DNA from: JAGOZV01 sp964346445
GTDB lineage: Bacteria > Patescibacteriota > Saccharimonadia > Saccharimonadales > Saccharimonadaceae
Length of the DNA stretch: 21,471 bases
Reading direction: 5' to 3'
Assembly: GCA_964346445.1 (NCBI GenBank)
Contig: CAYFUI010000008.1
Coordinates: 1 to 21,471 of the forward strand
Below, one piece after another: positions 6,701 to 12,874 of this stretch. Made by a program: the position numbers and the translations under genes. The notes below the pieces were generated by a model. That model was not told the DNA's origin. It did not search any database and saw only the letters and a program-made list of their open reading frames with translations. Numbering within the stretch: the first letter of the stretch is position 1; each line of letters starts with the position of its first letter.

Positions 6701-7990
6701 TTAATGGACTCCTATGTGTGAAAGTTCGGTTTGTTTGCTTAGCTGGCGCCGTATATCAAGCATTGCTGTATAGGAGCAGTAAATTCTTTTAGGCATGTTT
6801 TTAGTTTGTTCTAAAAATTCGTTAACGGCTGCTTCAAGGGAAGTGTCTATGTTGGTTGACTCTATGTCATCATAGGCTAGCCTAAGCGCTACATCATAAG
6901 CACGGCTTCCTGAAACCATATTTAGATTGCACTTCTTTAGGGCATTAATATCAACCTCATAGAGCCAGCTAATGTCTCGCCCATCGGCATGTTCGTTGTT
7001 CATGGCTATCATCACCGCATGGCTTTTAGGATCTAAGGAGTCTAAGTTCAATTGTAAGCCGGCTGGATTCTTAACTAAAATAAGCTCCAGTTCGTCACCA
7101 TCAAGTGTAATAGTTTCGCCTCTACCGAACGCAGGCGTAATTGTTTCTAGTTCTTTAGTAAGCTGTTTGTCTGTGGCCGAGTCTTTTAAGATAACTTTAG
7201 CTAGCGCTAGGGCTGCCGTAGCGTTCACAAAGTTGTAGGACCCTTTTAGTTGTAGGGTGGCTGAATAGGTCTTTCTTTTGTCATTTTCTAAGAAAGAGAA
7301 TTTACCTACCTGTTTTTTGATTGACTTTAATTCTACTATGCAGGGCTTAAAGTTATCCCGTGACTCATTATCTTTTTGGTTTTTACTTTCACTTTTTTCT
7401 TTTTTAGAGATGGGTGGGCCAATACCAAACAACTGTACTTTTTTGTCATCAATTTTGGGAATTATTTTTTTAAGATAGCGGTCATCTTTATTGATAACCG
7501 CAGTGTCTTTAGTGGCCTGCGCTATTTCCTCGAGGAGACTGGCGGTATATTCTGGACTACCAAAGCGTTCAACTTGGTCGCGCATAACATTTAAGAGTAA
7601 ACTATAATTTGGCTTAATTTGTTTAATAAAATGCTTGGCATGGGCTTCATCTAGCTCTAAGACTGCAATATCAACCTTTAGCTTGCCGCTAATATTGTTT
7701 TTATCTAAAAGAGAAGAGAGGACGCCCCGAATGAAGTTGCTGCCTGTATTATTGGTAAAAACTGTTAATCCCGCAGCCTCTAGCATGCTGACCACCATTT
7801 TAGTAGTAGTGGTTTTGCCATTTGTCCCACTTATAACTACCACTCCAAGAGGTAAATCTTCTAAAGACCGTTGCAAATATTTTGGGTTCAACTTTTCTAC
7901 AACTAAACCTGGCAGCGCAGAACCGCCACCCCTAAGTTTAGAGGCAGCTAAACTTGTCTTGCCAATAATAGTAGTGACAATCATATTCAT
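6701..7990 (-). CDS. murT: MurT-like Mur ligase (lipid II amidotransferase, synthetase subunit)
   Basis: Mur-ligase-fold ATPase, by family the subunit that activates the alpha-carboxyl of D-Glu in lipid II for amidation. With the start at 7990 (429 aa) the sequence shows a P-loop GTNGKTTTT from 55, NNTGSNFIRG, VLELDEAH (110-117), NVMRDQVERFG (134-144) and YNFVNATAA. The C-terminal DUF1727 domain has VKNPAG, NNEHADGRDISW (331-342), SGSRAYDVALRL and YTAMLDIRRQL. The four-Cys zinc ribbon of Staphylococcus/Streptococcus MurT is missing; a Lys/Ser/Asn-rich stretch (about 191-216) occupies that region. The usual SWIYD-type Asp is Glu345. The start was chosen because the -10 places transcription exactly at this ATG; the open frame reaches back to 8020 across that promoter. 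Operon with the gatD-like gene. Confidence 0.9.
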   Translation of the reverse strand: MNMIVTTIIGKTSLAASKLRGGGSALPGLVVEKLNPKYLQRSLEDLPLGVVVISGTNGKTTTTKMVVSMLEAAGLTVFTNNTGSNFIRGVLSSLLDKNNISGKLKVDIAVLELDEAHAKHFIKQIKPNYSLLLNVMRDQVERFGSPEYTASLLEEIAQATKDTAVINKDDRYLKKIIPKIDDKKVQLFGIGPPISKKEKSESKNQKDNESRDNFKPCIVELKSIKKQVGKFSFLENDKRKTYSATLQLKGSYNFVNATAALALAKVILKDSATDKQLTKELETITPAFGRGETITLDGDELELILVKNPAGLQLNLDSLDPKSHAVMIAMNNEHADGRDISWLYEVDINALKKCNLNMVSGSRAYDVALRLAYDDIESTNIDTSLEAAVNEFLEQTKNMPKRIYCSYTAMLDIRRQLSKQTELSHIGVH

Positions 7991-7996
7991 AGTCCT

Positions 7997-8004
7997 ATTG
8001 TACA
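7997..8004 (-). promoter_or_regulatory. -10 element of murT, predicted leaderless
   Basis: Minus-strand TGTACAAT, followed by AGGACT and then ATG. The predicted start (7 bases past the last T) is exactly the A of ATG at 7990. It forms one half of a 37-bp bidirectional promoter. Confidence 0.65.
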
Positions 8005-8012
8005 CTAGCTCA

Positions 8013-8021
8013 TGATACAAT
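8013..8021 (+). promoter_or_regulatory. Extended -10 of the 8028 operon, predicted leaderless
   Basis: TGATACAAT ends at 8021. Seven bases later is the A of the ATG at 8028, so the predicted transcript starts at the start codon. The divergent murT -10 is only 10 bases away (7997-8004). Confidence 0.62.
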
Positions 8022-8027
8022 TAGTAT

Positions 8028-8414
8028 ATGTTTATGGTTAGTTTATTTAAATGGTGGTATGGCGATGGCTGGAAAAATAAACTTAAGCTTGCTAGGGAGA
8101 GTTTTTTTAAGATGGCTGACTTTTTTTCAATTGGCTTGCTCTTTAAAACTATTTTTGCTCCCTTTCGCCAAATCTCGGCTAATACCAATATGAACGGCAG
8201 TATAGGTGATAAATTAAGAGGTCTTTTTGACAAACTGTTTTCTAGAATAATTGGGGCCGTGATGCGTCTTGGGCTAATCATTTTTGGGACTGTTGCTTTG
8301 ATATTAAATGTAATCTGGTCATTGTTTAAACTAATTACATGGCCATTAATTCCGGTTTTACCGTTTGTAGGTGTAATTTTGTCAATCAGTGGATGGGTAC
8401 CAGTATGGCTGTAG
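8028..8414 (+). CDS. Small membrane protein, 128 aa, unknown function
   Basis: I do not recognise the family. The N-terminal half is basic and amphipathic, with many Lys/Arg/Phe/Trp (residues 1-70). Two hydrophobic helices follow (about 74-98 and 102-126), separated by a short Lys/Pro/Trp linker (FKLITWPLIP). It ends with GWVPVWL, almost inside the second helix. There is no signal-peptide cleavage site. It shares its last 10 bases with the start of the membrane-anchored Clp-like gene, so the two are translated together and may form a membrane complex (inference). The start is supported by a -10 seven bases upstream. A long antisense open frame over the same region is a shadow. Confidence 0.8.
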   Translation: MFMVSLFKWWYGDGWKNKLKLARESFFKMADFFSIGLLFKTIFAPFRQISANTNMNGSIGDKLRGLFDKLFSRIIGAVMRLGLIIFGTVALILNVIWSLFKLITWPLIPVLPFVGVILSISGWVPVWL

Positions 8415-10816
8415 ATATCAAACCGCAATATAGCCACGAGCGCAGCGCCAAAGCTAGGTTAGCCATTCATTTGGCAACTTATTGGTATCCCTTTTTAATT
8501 TTATTAACCGTACTACTAAGTGTGTCGGGGGTGGGTCTCTTAATCATGGGGCAGTCTCTTGGTTGGTTAGCGGCTGGTTTAGCGGCCATACCTTATATGT
8601 TTTGGGCTTGGACTAAGTATGACTTAAAAAGCCTCAAACCTAATAGAATATTCCGAGCCAGTCATGACGTATTAGAAAAGGATGTTCTAGGGCGTTTGAA
8701 AAAAGAAGACAGTTTAGGTAATTTACTAGACGCTTTGCAGCATGCAAATAGTGCAAAATTTTTTGCAACGCGGTTTGGTTTAAGTGCGCAAGCAATTGAG
8801 CAGCTGCTTGGTGGCGTTAGCTTTGATACACAGACTGTGTGGCAACAAGCAAGAGACATCCAGGAGACGCTAGGCGCTACCCAAATGACAGCGGCGATGT
8901 TAATGGTGGCTATTATTAGACATATCCCACAGCATGAAACTATCTTAAGCCGCCTCCAGCTTACGGTTGAAGATTTACTAGATGGCTTAAGGTGGCAACA
9001 ATCACTAGACACTTTAATTGAAAGCCAAGCACGCCCACGGCGGACTGGGGGTATTGCTAGGGATTGGTCTTTTGGGTGGACGCCCCTACTAAACCAATTT
9101 GGGAGAAATTTAAGTAATAAAGCCACTGGCTCTGTTCTTTTATCGGCACAGGCACATGTACATGGCCAAACGCATGCAAAGTTAAATGATATTTTTTCTA
9201 GTGGCGGAAAAGATACCATCGCTATCGTTGGACCGGCTGGTGTTGGTAAAACCTATATTGTGGAATCATACGCCGCATCACTCCTACACCCTAGCTCCCA
9301 AGTGCCAGAAAAGGTTAGGTATAACCAAGTGGTCCTCCTTGATTCGGCGGCCTTAATTGGTGCCGCTAAAGGTCCTGGCGGATTAGAGCAGTTAATGACA
9401 CAGATATTAAATGAAGCTTATTTATCTAAGAATATAATTTTATGTCTCGACAATGCCCAATTGTTTTTAGAAGAAGGTACCGGTTCGGTAGATTTATCCA
9501 ATTTTCTGTTACCGATACTAGAAGCAGGTAATCTTAAGATGATATTAACCTTTAACGAGCAGCGCTTTTTAGAAATTAGTCAACGCAACCCAGATTTAGC
9601 AAATTCTATGAACAAGGTTGTAATTAAACCCACCACTGAAGAAGAGACTATTCATGTTCTTCAGCGTGAAGCTATTAGAATAGAGCATAGTTCGCCTAAT
9701 TTCATTATGCACCAGGCCATGAAAGAAGCGTATCGCCTTGGGCAACGCTACGTTCATGACATAGAAATGCCAGGGAAGGCCGTTAAGTTGCTTGAAGATG
9801 CTATGCTCTACCCCGATTTAGGTGGGGCTATTACGGCTAAGTCGGTACAGCAGGCAGTAGAGCAAAAGTATGACGTAAAGGTTTCTGTAAGTGTGGATGC
9901 TAATGAAGCACAAACACTGCTTAACTTAGAAAACCTTATACATGAACGGATGATTAACCAAACACGGGCTGTAACCGTTGTTAGTGATGCACTGAGGCGG
10001 GCAAGGACTGGTGTGAGAAATCCTGATCGGCCAATGGGTACATTTTTATTTCTTGGTCCGACTGGAGTAGGAAAGACGGAGCTAGCTAAGGCTGTGGCCG
10101 ATGTATACTTTCAGGGTGAGAACAAAATTGTCAGAATAGATATGAACGAGTACGTTAGCGCCACAGATGTTGAGCGACTGCTGGCAGATGGCGCAACTAA
10201 TCCAAATAGCTTAACGGCACAAATTAGGAAGCAACCGTTTAGTGTAGTCCTTTTAGATGAGATAGAGAAGGCTCATCCAAGTGTGGTTGATACTTTATTA
10301 CAAATGTTAGATGAGGGTGTGCTTAGGGACTCTAATAACCGGGAGATAAGTTTTCGTGATTCCATAATTATTGCTACCTCCAACGCAGGAGCAGATAGAA
10401 TACGTGAGTACATCGAAAGGGGTTATGACATAGCCCAATTTGAAGATAAGATAGTGGACGAACTAATTGCCAGTCAGCACTTTAAGCCTGAATTTTTGAA
10501 CCGGTTTGATGAAATGGTGGTGTTTAGACCGCTTGATAAGCCGGAGCTGCTGCAAGTACTTAATTTAATACTAAAGGGCGTTAACAATACGCTAGCTAAC
10601 CAAAAGATTACTGTTAATGTTGAAGACGATGCAAAAGTGTACTTAGTAGAAAAAGGCTATGACCCTCGTTTAGGCGCACGCCCTATGCGCCGAATTGTCC
10701 AAAAAGCAGTTGAAAGTACCGTTGCCAAAAAGATGCTTACCGGTGAAGCTACTGCGGGTTCAGAAATTGTAATAACCTTGCCAGAAGTACAAGAGGTGCT
10801 AAGTGCACAATCCTAG
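8405..10816 (+). CDS. Membrane-anchored Clp/Hsp100-like AAA+ ATPase with degenerate first ATPase domain
   Basis: ClpC/ClpA-related unfoldase, 803 aa from ATG 8405; the open frame extends to 8339, but this start is reached directly from the upstream gene. Two hydrophobic helices come first (about 27-48 and 52-70), then a Clp-N-like helical domain (about 90-205). D1 has Walker A GPAGVGKT (276-283), but Walker B reads CLDNAQ (Asp349-Asn350 instead of Asp-Glu), and the usual RRF finger region reads ANSMNK. D2 is intact: Walker A GPTGVGKT (551-558), Walker B LLDE (618-619), finger NRF (Arg700) and sensor 2 GARPMRR. The ClpC/ClpB coiled-coil M-domain is absent. The D2 loop where ClpP-binding (L/I/V)G(F/L) sits reads IERGYDI, so ClpP docking is uncertain. 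Probably a membrane-tethered remodelling or proteolytic ATPase. Confidence 0.9.
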   Translation: MAVDIKPQYSHERSAKARLAIHLATYWYPFLILLTVLLSVSGVGLLIMGQSLGWLAAGLAAIPYMFWAWTKYDLKSLKPNRIFRASHDVLEKDVLGRLKKEDSLGNLLDALQHANSAKFFATRFGLSAQAIEQLLGGVSFDTQTVWQQARDIQETLGATQMTAAMLMVAIIRHIPQHETILSRLQLTVEDLLDGLRWQQSLDTLIESQARPRRTGGIARDWSFGWTPLLNQFGRNLSNKATGSVLLSAQAHVHGQTHAKLNDIFSSGGKDTIAIVGPAGVGKTYIVESYAASLLHPSSQVPEKVRYNQVVLLDSAALIGAAKGPGGLEQLMTQILNEAYLSKNIILCLDNAQLFLEEGTGSVDLSNFLLPILEAGNLKMILTFNEQRFLEISQRNPDLANSMNKVVIKPTTEEETIHVLQREAIRIEHSSPNFIMHQAMKEAYRLGQRYVHDIEMPGKAVKLLEDAMLYPDLGGAITAKSVQQAVEQKYDVKVSVSVDANEAQTLLNLENLIHERMINQTRAVTVVSDALRRARTGVRNPDRPMGTFLFLGPTGVGKTELAKAVADVYFQGENKIVRIDMNEYVSATDVERLLADGATNPNSLTAQIRKQPFSVVLLDEIEKAHPSVVDTLLQMLDEGVLRDSNNREISFRDSIIIATSNAGADRIREYIERGYDIAQFEDKIVDELIASQHFKPEFLNRFDEMVVFRPLDKPELLQVLNLILKGVNNTLANQKITVNVEDDAKVYLVEKGYDPRLGARPMRRIVQKAVESTVAKKMLTGEATAGSEIVITLPEVQEVLSAQS

Positions 10817-10825
10817 TAATTATCT

Positions 10826-10902
10826 TGGTACCCCGAGCAGGATTCGAACCTGCGACCTTAGGCTTAGAAGTCCTCTGCTCTATCCAGCTGAGCTATCGGG
10901 GC
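10826..10902 (-). tRNA. tRNA-Arg (UCU)
   Basis: Minus-strand cloverleaf with acceptor GCCCCGA/TCGGGGT (a G1-U72 wobble), D-arm TAGCTCAGCTGGATAGAGC, anticodon loop CTTCTAA, T-arm GCAGG-TTCGAAT-CCTGC and encoded CCA at 10826-10828. The anticodon stem GAGGA/GCCTA has only three Watson-Crick pairs; positions 27-43 (G-A) and 31-39 (A-G) do not pair. It converges on the Clp-like gene, which ends 10 bases away. Confidence 0.93.
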
Positions 10903-10911
10903 GTAAGTTTA

Positions 10912-10920
10912 ATTATACCA
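10912..10920 (-). promoter_or_regulatory. Extended -10 promoter of tRNA-Arg
   Basis: Minus-strand TGGTATAAT. The predicted start near 10905 is only about 3 bases before the mature tRNA 5' end (10902), so the precursor would have almost no 5' leader. Confidence 0.68.
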
Positions 10921-10926
10921 GATAAT

Positions 10927-11940
10927 TTATTTATTTTCGTCAGCAAGCATGGCAGCAATTTGCCTAACAAACAGTACGAGCCAAGTAAAGATAATGGCGA
11001 AGGCTACCATTTCAAGTGCGGTTAAGTTAAAATAACCGACACCTAGAAATAGCCAAGCTGCGCCTATTAATGCGGCCAGTAAAATATAAGAAATAACAAA
11101 AAATGCTTTCGAGTACCCGGGCATCATCCAGGGTAATGCAATAATTAACAGCCCGAAAATGACCGTCATGCCTGTTGCCGATGCCACGTGCAAGACAGGA
11201 TACTTATCAACGACAAATATGCCCACGAATGCTAATGCTACACCAATGGCGGCTAAGACTAGCCTGATGGTGGTTGCGCGTGTTAACGGTGATAGGTAGC
11301 CGCCTTTCTTTAGGGACAACAGGTCTAGGGCTAAGAAGCTCGCAAGAGAAACCGCTATCATGCCCGCCATGATCAAAGTTAAGTTAAAGATATTACCAGA
11401 AATACCACGACCAGCACCAAGCGCGCTAAAGTTGTAATGCCACCAGTTGGGGTCTTGCGATGTTAACATGCTAATAAAAACGCCAGTAACTAAAAATATT
11501 GCTAATAAGATAGAAATTCGTAGGGTATCTATTTTATATGCAGATAAGTAATTAAAATATCCCACTAAAGAAGTGGTAATTGTTAATATAATAGCGCTAG
11601 CAATTGGATCCAGGACTACGCCCTTAAAGGAATGCCCAATTATATAGAACACCAGTGCTAAGAAGGTGAAGGTTAGAAGTGAGTGTGTGAGGGATAAAAA
11701 CCAGGTGGATGGCTTTTTTAGTGTACTGGCATTGAAGGTAAAAGAGGCGAAAAAGTAAATGACGAGAGCCACTATTGCTCCGAGGAGGGAGGCTACCAGT
11801 GCTAGGGAGGCATGAGTTCCGGCATAGACGGGGATCTGTTTGCCATTAAAAATTCCAAGACCAACTACAAACCCGATGATTCCGGTGACAATTCCGATAT
11901 AGATAGCATTAGATTCTACAGCGTGATTTGTATTTTTCAT
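10927..11940 (-). CDS. DUF998-like polytopic membrane protein
   Basis: A 337-aa, very hydrophobic protein with roughly nine to ten predicted membrane helices and short loops. The loop motif DPNWWHYNFSALGAG (about 163-177) is the kind of signature seen in DUF998 family proteins, whose function is unknown. There is no signal peptide apart from the first helix. The start is supported by a minus-strand AGGAAA about 5 bases upstream and an extended -10 giving a leader of about 19 nt. It diverges from the DUF5684-like membrane protein, and tRNA-Arg follows it in the same direction. The family call is from the motif and topology only. Confidence 0.85.
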   Translation of the reverse strand: MKNTNHAVESNAIYIGIVTGIIGFVVGLGIFNGKQIPVYAGTHASLALVASLLGAIVALVIYFFASFTFNASTLKKPSTWFLSLTHSLLTFTFLALVFYIIGHSFKGVVLDPIASAIILTITTSLVGYFNYLSAYKIDTLRISILLAIFLVTGVFISMLTSQDPNWWHYNFSALGAGRGISGNIFNLTLIMAGMIAVSLASFLALDLLSLKKGGYLSPLTRATTIRLVLAAIGVALAFVGIFVVDKYPVLHVASATGMTVIFGLLIIALPWMMPGYSKAFFVISYILLAALIGAAWLFLGVGYFNLTALEMVAFAIIFTWLVLFVRQIAAMLADENK

Positions 11941-11965
11941 TATTTTTCCTATTTAATTTAAGAAT

Positions 11966-11974
11966 ATTATAGCA
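11966..11974 (-). promoter_or_regulatory. Extended -10 promoter of the DUF998-like gene
   Basis: Minus-strand TGCTATAAT, a perfect extended -10. The predicted start near 11959 gives a leader of about 19 nt, including AGGAAA (11945-11950). Confidence 0.72.
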
Positions 11975-11978
11975 CTAT

Positions 11979-11988
11979 ATTGTACAAT
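11979..11988. repeat. Perfect 10-bp palindrome ATTGTACAAT
   Basis: It lies between the two divergent membrane-protein genes and contains a TACAAT hexamer on both strands. It could be a small operator or simply a pair of overlapping -10-like hexamers. Confidence 0.5.
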
Positions 11989-11994
11989 AGTAGA

Positions 11995-12000
11995 TACAAT
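11995..12000 (+). promoter_or_regulatory. Probable -10 of the DUF5684-like gene
   Basis: TACAAT, preceded by AGA rather than TGN. A start near 12007 would begin exactly at the Shine-Dalgarno AAGGAGGT (12007-12014). The TACAAT at 11983-11988 is an alternative, giving a leader about 12 bases longer. Confidence 0.5.
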
Positions 12001-12021
12001 ATTATTAAGGAGGTTCATATA

Positions 12022-12561
12022 ATGGACAATCAAAGTGAAGCTTTTGTAGACATAACACCAGTAAGTGGTGGTAGCGAAGCAGTAACTACTGTAGTAAGCG
12101 ACACTGTTTACACGCCAGTAGCACTAATAGGTATAGTGGCTGTTATTTTAGTTATTTATGTAATCAATTCATTCTTTTTAGGAAAACTTTTTAAGAAGGC
12201 GGGTCAAAAACCTTGGGAAGCATGGGTGCCTATTTTAAATATGTGGAGAGTTTACGAAATTGGTGGGCGAAAGGGGTATTGGTCCATTTTGGCGATGGTT
12301 CCAATCCTACATATTTTTGCCTATGTGTATTTAATTTTAGCTTTCAATACTATCAATACTAAATTAAAATACACCCCAATAATGACCGTCCTTGCGGTTA
12401 TCTTACCAGTTGTATGGGTGGTAATTGTAGGTAGCAGTAAAAATGAATGGAATGAGGCGCCAACCACACAAGTTGATAGCGCGACGACCACTGCTGCACA
12501 AGCACAGCCTACGGAAGAGGTGCAAACAGACTCTAATATAAATAATACACCTACTGTATAA
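12022..12561 (+). CDS. DUF5684-like small membrane protein
   Basis: The 179-aa start at ATG 12022 has the best Shine-Dalgarno in the window (AAGGAGGT, 7 bases upstream); the open frame from 11980 is upstream run-on. A first hydrophobic helix (about 30-54) is followed by KKAGQKPWEAWVPILNMWRVYEIGG, the pattern typical of DUF5684-type proteins often found near signal peptidases or in CPR and Actinobacteria. Two more helices follow (about 92-110 and 118-138), then a Thr/Ala/Gln-rich tail of about 35 residues, probably disordered. Function unknown. The last codons form the left arm of the terminator hairpin, and the stop codon lies across its loop and right arm. Confidence 0.85.
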   Translation: MDNQSEAFVDITPVSGGSEAVTTVVSDTVYTPVALIGIVAVILVIYVINSFFLGKLFKKAGQKPWEAWVPILNMWRVYEIGGRKGYWSILAMVPILHIFAYVYLILAFNTINTKLKYTPIMTVLAVILPVVWVVIVGSSKNEWNEAPTTQVDSATTTAAQAQPTEEVQTDSNINNTPTV

Positions 12562-12569
12562 GTAGGTGT
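12547..12569. terminator. Bidirectional terminator overlapping a stop codon
   Basis: A perfect 9-bp stem ACACCTACT/AGTAGGTGT with loop GTATA is followed by TTCTTT on the plus strand. On the minus strand ATTATTT follows, downstream of tRNA-Gly. The TAA stop of the DUF5684-like gene is at 12559-12561, inside the hairpin. Confidence 0.75.
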
Positions 12570-12586
12570 TCTTTAACAAACTGAAT

Positions 12587-12661
12587 TGGTGCGGGCGGAG
12601 GGAATCGAACTCTCATTACTTGCTTGGAAGGCAGGTGTATTAGCCATTATACGACGCCCGC
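12587..12661 (-). tRNA. tRNA-Gly (UCC)
   Basis: Minus strand, perfect acceptor stem GCGGGCG/CGCCCGC, anticodon loop CTTCCAA (TCC) and encoded CCA at 12587-12589. There are two stem mismatches: C28-A42 in the anticodon stem and A52-C62 in the T stem. The anticodon is UCC, not the UCA seen in lineages that read UGA as glycine. Confidence 0.94.
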
Positions 12662-12681
12662 ATAATTTTTATTACTTTAAT

Positions 12682-12690
12682 ATTATAGCA
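12682..12690 (-). promoter_or_regulatory. Extended -10 promoter of tRNA-Gly
   Basis: Minus-strand TGCTATAAT. The predicted start near 12675 is about 14 bases before the mature 5' end at 12661. Confidence 0.72.
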
Positions 12691-12714
12691 TAGGTGGTTA
12701 TTTTTCTACAACTC

Positions 12715-12723
12715 TGTTATAAT
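12715..12723 (+). promoter_or_regulatory. Extended -10 promoter of tRNA-Glu
   Basis: TGTTATAAT. The predicted start near 12730 is about 16 bases before the mature tRNA 5' end. It diverges from the tRNA-Gly promoter. Confidence 0.72.
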
Positions 12724-12745
12724 GTTTTTTGCATTATGCAATAAT

Positions 12746-12820
12746 GGTCCCATCGTCTAACGGTTAGGACACCAGGTTTTCATCCTGGCAATCCGGGTTC
12801 GATTCCCGGTGGGATCACCA
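12746..12820 (+). tRNA. tRNA-Glu (UUC)
   Basis: Acceptor stem GGTCCCA/TGGGATC (one G-U pair), anticodon stem CCAGG/CCTGG, loop TTTTCAT carrying TTC, T-arm CCGGG-TTCGATT-CCCGG and encoded CCA at 12818-12820. Its U34 is a standard substrate for MnmA, encoded at 4897-5949. Confidence 0.97.
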
Positions 12821-12854
12821 AATTTAAATAGATAAATCCATAACGAATAAACTA

Positions 12855-12863
12855 TGCTATAAT
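12855..12863 (+). promoter_or_regulatory. Extended -10 promoter of pyk, predicted near-leaderless
   Basis: TGCTATAAT ends at 12863. The predicted start near 12870 is about 5 bases before the ATG at 12875. The sequence between (AGATATTTGTT) has no Shine-Dalgarno. Confidence 0.72.
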
Positions 12864-12874
12864 AGATATTTGTT

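Noticed and set aside
6972..8015. Several plus-strand open frames inside murT
   Set aside because: They are antisense shadows of murT, which is supported by motifs along its whole length.
8339..8404. Upstream extension of the Clp-like protein
   Set aside because: It lies inside the preceding gene and gives Cys-rich residues unlike the family; ATG 8405 with a 10-base overlap is a simpler start.
8021..8437. 138-aa minus-strand open frame opposite the small membrane protein
   Set aside because: It is antisense to a better-supported gene with its own promoter and operon overlap; its composition looks non-coding.
10825..11025. 66-aa plus-strand open frame beginning MVPRAGFEPATLG
   Set aside because: It is a translation of the antisense of tRNA-Arg, a well-known spurious protein type, and continues antisense into the DUF998-like gene.
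11980..12021. N-terminal extension of the DUF5684-like protein from an upstream TTG
   Set aside because: It would run through the promoter and the AAGGAGGT site, which clearly serves ATG 12022.
12587..12661. Possible UGA-to-glycine recoding, as in Gracilibacteria/SR1
   Set aside because: The anticodon is TCC, not TCA, and TGA serves as the stop of the YdcF-like gene at 4898-4900.
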